From Corynebacterium afermentans subsp. afermentans (lineage in GTDB: Bacteria > Actinomycetota > Actinomycetes > Mycobacteriales > Mycobacteriaceae): DNA of 64,000 nucleotides. Shown in pieces: positions 60,714-64,000 of the stretch. Numbering within the stretch: the first letter of the stretch is position 1; each line of letters begins with the position of its first letter. A model generated the notes under the pieces. It made no database searches. It saw only the letters and a program-made list of their open reading frames with translations, and had not been told where the DNA came from. Location: NCBI RefSeq assembly GCF_030408355.1, contig NZ_CP046606.1, forward strand, positions 682,001 through 746,000, in the 5' to 3' direction. Both the position numbers and the translations under genes were made by a program.

Positions 60714-62267
60714 TTAACCTTCCAGGGTGTAGCGCTCGAAGCGGAGTTTTCCGCCGGGCGGGAGTTGTGCGGCGATGTCGACGTCTTCATTGATCACGGT
60801 CGCGATAACAGGGTAGCCACCGGTCACGGCGTGGTCGCGCAGGAAGAGCACCGGTTGGCCGGACGGGGGGATCTGCACGGAGCCTGCGACCATGCCTTCG
60901 CTGGGCAGCTCGCCGTCGCGCGAGCGGGTCAGCGGGGCGTCGGATTCGAGGCGCAGGCCCACGCGGTTGGAGTCGCCGGTGACGGTGAAGGTGGTGGCGA
61001 AGAACCGGTCCACGGCGTCTTTATCGAACCAGTCGTCGCGGGGACCGAGGACGCAGCGCACCACGCCGACGACGTCCGCGCCGTCGCGTTCGACTCGCAG
61101 CGGGTTGGTCAAAAGCGAGTTGGCGGACTGTGGAGGGGTCAGTGACATGGCGATGGTGTCGCCGGCTGCCAGCGGTTTCGGGCCGAGCCCGGAGAGCATG
61201 TCGGTGGCCGCCGAATCCAGCTCGGTGTCGGCGATGAGCCCGCCGCGCACGGCGATGTAGGTGCGAAAACCGAGGCGCGCCGGCTTGACGACGACCTCCG
61301 CGCCCGCCGGCACAATCGTCGGGGTGGCCAGCGGCGCGGGGCGCCCGCCGACGGTGACGTCGGCGTCGGCGCCGGTAACGCAGATGACAGTCTCGGCCAG
61401 GGCGGTCATGGTCAGCCCGCCGACGTTTTCCAAAAGCGTGGCGTTGCGTTTGTTGCCCACGGCGGCGTTGGCGGTGCGGGCGGAGGCGCGGTCGGTGGAC
61501 CCGGACGTGGTTACGCCCAGGTTGCCGTTGCCTTGTCGGCCGAGGTCCTGGTACAGCGTCTGCAGGCCCGCGTCGTCCAGCGTGAACACGGGGCGCCGCG
61601 GCGGTGTGGCCAGGTGCTTGCGCGCGGTCTGCGTGTCCGCGGGCAGGGTGTCCACAGCGTGGTAGTGCACGCGGTCGCCGGGGGCGACGAGCGCGGGCGG
61701 GGTGGCGGTGGAGTCCCACATCGGGGTGGCGGTGGTGCCGATGAGCTGCCAGCCGCCGGGGGAGGTGCGCGGGTAGACGGCGGAGAACTCGCCGGCGAGG
61801 GCGACAGCACCTGCGGGCACGGCGGTGCGCGGCGAGTCGCGGCGCGGGATCGTCAGCGCGCGCGAGGCGTCTTCCGGCACGCAGTAGGTGAACCCGGGGG
61901 CGAATCCGCCGAAGGCGGCGACCCAGGTGGTGGAGGTGTGCCACTCGATCAGCTCGCGCGGGCTCATGCCTAGCGACGTCGCCAGCGCGTCGACGTCCTC
62001 GCCGTCGTAGCGCACGTCGATGTCGATGTCGCGCGACGTGCCCATATCCGCAGCTGCGGGTGAATAACCGGCGAGCACGTCGACGGCGTTGGTGGTGGCG
62101 GTGGGCGAGTCGAAGGTTACGAGCACGGTGCGCGCGGCGGCGACGACGTCGGTTTGGTGCTCCAGCGGCGAGGCGGAAAGCGCCGCGTAGAAGTCCATGA
62201 CAGTTTTCAGGTCGGGCAGGTCCACGATGAGGGCGCGGGTGCCGACTCGCTTTACGGGGTAGTTCAC
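60714..62267 (-). CDS. pxpBC: 5-oxoprolinase subunits B and C, fused
   Basis: A 517-residue fusion. The N-terminal part (1-205) is PxpB/KipI-like (LIEWHTSTTWVAAFGGFAPG; PRRDSPRTAVPAGAVALAG). The C-terminal part (225-517) is PxpC/KipA-like (VTTSGSTDRASARTANAAVG; RTYIAVRGGL; DHAVTGGYPVIATV). In B. subtilis separate PxpB and PxpC form, with PxpA, the ATP-dependent 5-oxoprolinase. The GTG start overlaps the pxpA stop (GTGA). Confidence 0.88.
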   Translation of the reverse strand: MNYPVKRVGTRALIVDLPDLKTVMDFYAALSASPLEHQTDVVAAARTVLVTFDSPTATTNAVDVLAGYSPAAADMGTSRDIDIDVRYDGEDVDALATSLGMSPRELIEWHTSTTWVAAFGGFAPGFTYCVPEDASRALTIPRRDSPRTAVPAGAVALAGEFSAVYPRTSPGGWQLIGTTATPMWDSTATPPALVAPGDRVHYHAVDTLPADTQTARKHLATPPRRPVFTLDDAGLQTLYQDLGRQGNGNLGVTTSGSTDRASARTANAAVGNKRNATLLENVGGLTMTALAETVICVTGADADVTVGGRPAPLATPTIVPAGAEVVVKPARLGFRTYIAVRGGLIADTELDSAATDMLSGLGPKPLAAGDTIAMSLTPPQSANSLLTNPLRVERDGADVVGVVRCVLGPRDDWFDKDAVDRFFATTFTVTGDSNRVGLRLESDAPLTRSRDGELPSEGMVAGSVQIPPSGQPVLFLRDHAVTGGYPVIATVINEDVDIAAQLPPGGKLRFERYTLEG

Positions 62268-63019
62268 AGGACGGCCTCGATGCGGATGCCTTCGTCGGCA
62301 AGCTTGTGCACGACGCTGCGGGTCAGTTCGACGGAGCCGGGGGAGTCGCCGTGGACGCAGACCGATTCGGCCTGGACTTTGACTTCGGTGCCGTCGATGG
62401 CGGTGACGGATCCGGTGGAGGCGACCTGGAGTACCCGCTTGGCGACGGCCTCCGGGTCGTGCATGACCGCACCCGGCTCACGGCGCGACACGAGCGTGCC
62501 GTCGGGGTTGTAGCCGCGGTCAGCGAACGCTTCACGGATCACGCGCAGGCCTGCCTTTTCGGCGATGTCGACGGCGACGCCACCGGGAAGCAGCATCACG
62601 GCAAGGTCGGGGCTAAATGCTTTGATGCCGTCGATGACCGCCTTGGCGTGGGTTTCGTGGTGGACGATCGTGTTGTAGAGCGCGCCGTGGGGCTTGACGT
62701 AGCGCACGCGCATGCCGTGGACGCGGGCCAGGGCGTCGAGGGCGCCGATTTGGTAGAGCGTTTCGTCTGCGAGCTCGGCTGGGGCGTAATCGATGAAGCG
62801 GCGGCCGAAGCCGGCCGGGTCGTTGTAGGCCACGTGCGCCCCGAGGGTCACGCCGTGGGCGGCGGCATTTTTGAGGGTGCCAGCGATGGAATGGGGGTCT
62901 CCTGCGTGAAATCCGGTGGCGACGTTGGCGCTGGAGACCATCTCCAGCATGGCTGCGTCGTCAGCTACCGGGTTGCCCGCGGTGGTCTCGCCGAGGTCAG
63001 CATTGAGGTCGATGTGCAT
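62264..63019 (-). CDS. pxpA: 5-oxoprolinase subunit A (LamB/YcsF family)
   Basis: A 251-residue PxpA protein. MHIDLNADLGE at the N-terminus, SSANVATGFHAGDPHSIAG, GAHVAYNDPAGFGRR, VRYVKPHGALYN and EAFADRGYNPDGTLVSR are the family motifs. With PxpBC it opens 5-oxoproline to glutamate. It is the first gene of pxpA-pxpBC-biotin carboxylase. TATAAC (minus strand, 63027-63032) is 7 nt before the ATG. Confidence 0.93.
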   Translation of the reverse strand: MHIDLNADLGETTAGNPVADDAAMLEMVSSANVATGFHAGDPHSIAGTLKNAAAHGVTLGAHVAYNDPAGFGRRFIDYAPAELADETLYQIGALDALARVHGMRVRYVKPHGALYNTIVHHETHAKAVIDGIKAFSPDLAVMLLPGGVAVDIAEKAGLRVIREAFADRGYNPDGTLVSRREPGAVMHDPEAVAKRVLQVASTGSVTAIDGTEVKVQAESVCVHGDSPGSVELTRSVVHKLADEGIRIEAVL

Positions 63020-63026
63020 GGCCCTA

Positions 63027-63051
63027 GTTATACAACCTGGGTCATGTGACC
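63027..63051 (-). promoter_or_regulatory. pxpA promoter with palindromic operator candidate
   Basis: -10 TATAAC on the minus strand (63027-63032). Just upstream of it GGTCA TG TGACC (63040-63051) is a perfect 5-bp-arm palindrome in the spacer or -35 region. It is a candidate site for the adjacent GntR regulator. Confidence 0.4.
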
Positions 63052-63079
63052 TCGCACTCAGGTTTGGAAGGGGGGTGGG

Positions 63080-63745
63080 CTAGACGATGCCGTTGTTGAT
63101 CTTCTCGATCATTTCGATGATGGCTTCCGCCTGCACCATCAGATGTTCCTGCAGGTAATCCGAGGCGCCCTGGCGGTCGCCGGACTTGACCAGTTCGACG
63201 ATGTGCTCGTTGACCTCGATGAAGCGGCGGTTGAAGCTCGGGTCGTGCTCCAGAATCGGCAGTGTGGCCAGGCGGAGGAAGGCGTCGAGCTGGTCCATAG
63301 TGTCGCCGAGCGTCTTCGAGCCCATTGCGGCGAGCACGACGTGGTGGAATGCCTGGTTGACGGCGATGAACAGGTCGTCGTCTTCTTCCTCGATGGCGAC
63401 GCGGGCTTCCTTGTTCAGCTCGTCGAGCCGCTCGACGTCCAAGTCTGGGCCCCACAGTAACGCCGCCGGCTCGATGGCGGCCCGGGCGCGGAAAGTGTCG
63501 GTGACGAACTCTGGCGACGGGGTGGCCAGGAAGACGCCGCGGTTGGGGATGCGTTCGCAGAGGCCTTCTGAGGTCAGCATGGCGAATGCTTCACGCAACG
63601 TGTTGCGGGAAACCCCGAAGCGCTCGGCGAGGGCTACCTCGTTGAGCTTTTGCCCGGGAGCGAATTCGCCACGTGAGATCGCGCGTCGGACCTCGGCGGA
63701 AACGTTGTGTGCAAGCATGGCATCCGTATTGAAATCAGTTGTCAC
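63080..63745 (-). CDS. GntR/FadR-family transcriptional regulator
   Basis: A 221-residue regulator. The winged HTH (about 15-75: GQKLNEVALAERFGVSRNTL, REAFAMLTSEGL) is followed by an all-helical FCD ligand domain with candidate metal-site residues (FIAVNQAFHHVVLAA; EVNEHIVELV). It lies upstream of pxpA on the same strand and probably controls the pyroglutamate genes and itself. The start GTG 63745 is tentative; ATG 63721 is an alternative. Confidence 0.85.
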   Translation of the reverse strand: MTTDFNTDAMLAHNVSAEVRRAISRGEFAPGQKLNEVALAERFGVSRNTLREAFAMLTSEGLCERIPNRGVFLATPSPEFVTDTFRARAAIEPAALLWGPDLDVERLDELNKEARVAIEEEDDDLFIAVNQAFHHVVLAAMGSKTLGDTMDQLDAFLRLATLPILEHDPSFNRRFIEVNEHIVELVKSGDRQGASDYLQEHLMVQAEAIIEMIEKINNGIV

Positions 63746-63793
63746 CTACCATGTTTCTGCAGGTGGGTGACCACGTTGGTTAGAACTAGGGAA

Positions 63794-63820
63794 AGTATAA
63801 CGCATTTATTGTTGAACAAT
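63794..63820 (-). promoter_or_regulatory. Promoter and operator candidate of the GntR gene
   Basis: -10 TATACT (minus strand, 63794-63799). The palindrome ATTGTTGAACAAT (63808-63820, 6-bp arms, 1-bp centre) lies in the spacer and -35 region, a position suited to autorepression. TTGT/ACAA half sites are common for FadR-type GntR proteins. Confidence 0.45.
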
Positions 63821-63891
63821 GCACTGGTTGCCTCATGTTGATCTATCTTCTCAGGTTCCAGCGCCTTTTTAGTGCTCACGGCACCTGCGGG

Positions 63892-63897
63892 TACGGT
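63892..63897 (+). promoter_or_regulatory. -10 element of ppk2
   Basis: TACGGT, 7 nt before the ATG at 63905. Confidence 0.5.
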
Positions 63898-63904
63898 TAC
63901 ACCC

Positions 63905-64000
63905 ATGAGCCACGACAACAAACCACCGAAACTGTCCAAGAAAGCCTACGAAAAGGAGCTGCTGCGCCTGCAGGCTGAGCTTGTGGCTATGCAACAGTGG
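63905..64000 (+). CDS. ppk2: Polyphosphate kinase 2, N-terminal fragment
   Basis: The first 32 codons of a gene that leaves the window. LSKKAYEKELLRLQAELVAM followed by QQW is the conserved N-terminal helix of PPK2 enzymes, which transfer phosphate between polyphosphate and nucleotides. The catalytic Walker motifs lie beyond the edge. Divergent from the GntR gene. Confidence 0.65.
   Translation, partial: MSHDNKPPKLSKKAYEKELLRLQAELVAMQQW

Noticed and set aside
63742..63939. A 65-codon minus-strand frame between the GntR and ppk2 genes
   Set aside because: It overlaps both promoters and the ppk2 start and has no ribosome-binding site or recognisable motif.

Overview
The window reads as a chromosome segment of a high-GC actinobacterium, most likely a Corynebacterium. 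The signs are orthologues of AmtR, a BetP-type betaine carrier, the Glp/GlpR division pair, an MhuD-type heme monooxygenase and an actinobacterial mycoredoxin, plus the block mprA-mprB-pepD-moaB2-mscL / galU-glp-rimJ-glpR, which follows the mycobacterial Rv0981-Rv0996 order. Many genes have no Shine-Dalgarno site. Instead a TANNNT -10 hexamer lies 6-8 nt before the start codon, as expected for leaderless mRNAs.

Layout. 1-8.5 kb: FAD oxidoreductase, the tight operon cysQ-thyA-dfrA-mrx, and a large Lhr helicase. 8.5-16.8 kb: a DUF222/HNH nuclease behind an SOS-box-like palindrome, Nei2 glycosylase, DedA, Pgi, MhuD-like protein, chorismate mutase and PcrA helicase. 16.8-24.5 kb: two secreted M23 peptidases, perM-purN-purH, and two beta-lactamase-fold serine hydrolases around a single-pass membrane protein. 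24.5-27.2 kb: amtR and two cysteine-poor ribosomal-protein groups (L28-L33-S14-S18 on minus, L31B-L32 on plus). 27.3-37.7 kb: envelope-stress two-component system MprAB with its HtrA-like protease, MoaB2, MscL, a SAF protein, 5-FTHF cyclo-ligase, GalU, Glp, RimJ and GlpR.

37.8-40.2 kb is the accessory region. A tRNA-Ala(CGC) gene is followed by two further partial copies of its own 3' end, and each of the three copies is followed by a hairpin terminator. The copies enclose a transposase remnant flanked by a 19-bp motif array, an intact IS6-family element, a pentapeptide-repeat gene and recombinase debris.

40.2-55.6 kb: cation transporter, Tag glycosylase without its zinc ligands, DoxX, a zinc-finger membrane protein, protein O-mannosyltransferase, RsmI, BetP, MetRS, a DUF3806-like protein back-to-back with TatD, then rpfB-ksgA-ispE-ABC-F-monooxygenase. 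55.7-63.7 kb: a 5-oxoproline (pyroglutamate) locus with an NRAMP-like carrier, a YcsI protein, a biotin carboxylase/BCCP, a PxpB-PxpC fusion, PxpA and a GntR regulator, interrupted by a second DUF222/HNH gene. A PPK2 gene starts at the right edge.

The most notable sequence-level observations are: an 11-bp motif (GCTTATCGACG) present nine times, far above chance; the tRNA-Ala integration array; interleaved divergent leaderless promoters; stop codons that double as -10 elements; and a biotin-linked 5-oxoprolinase locus.
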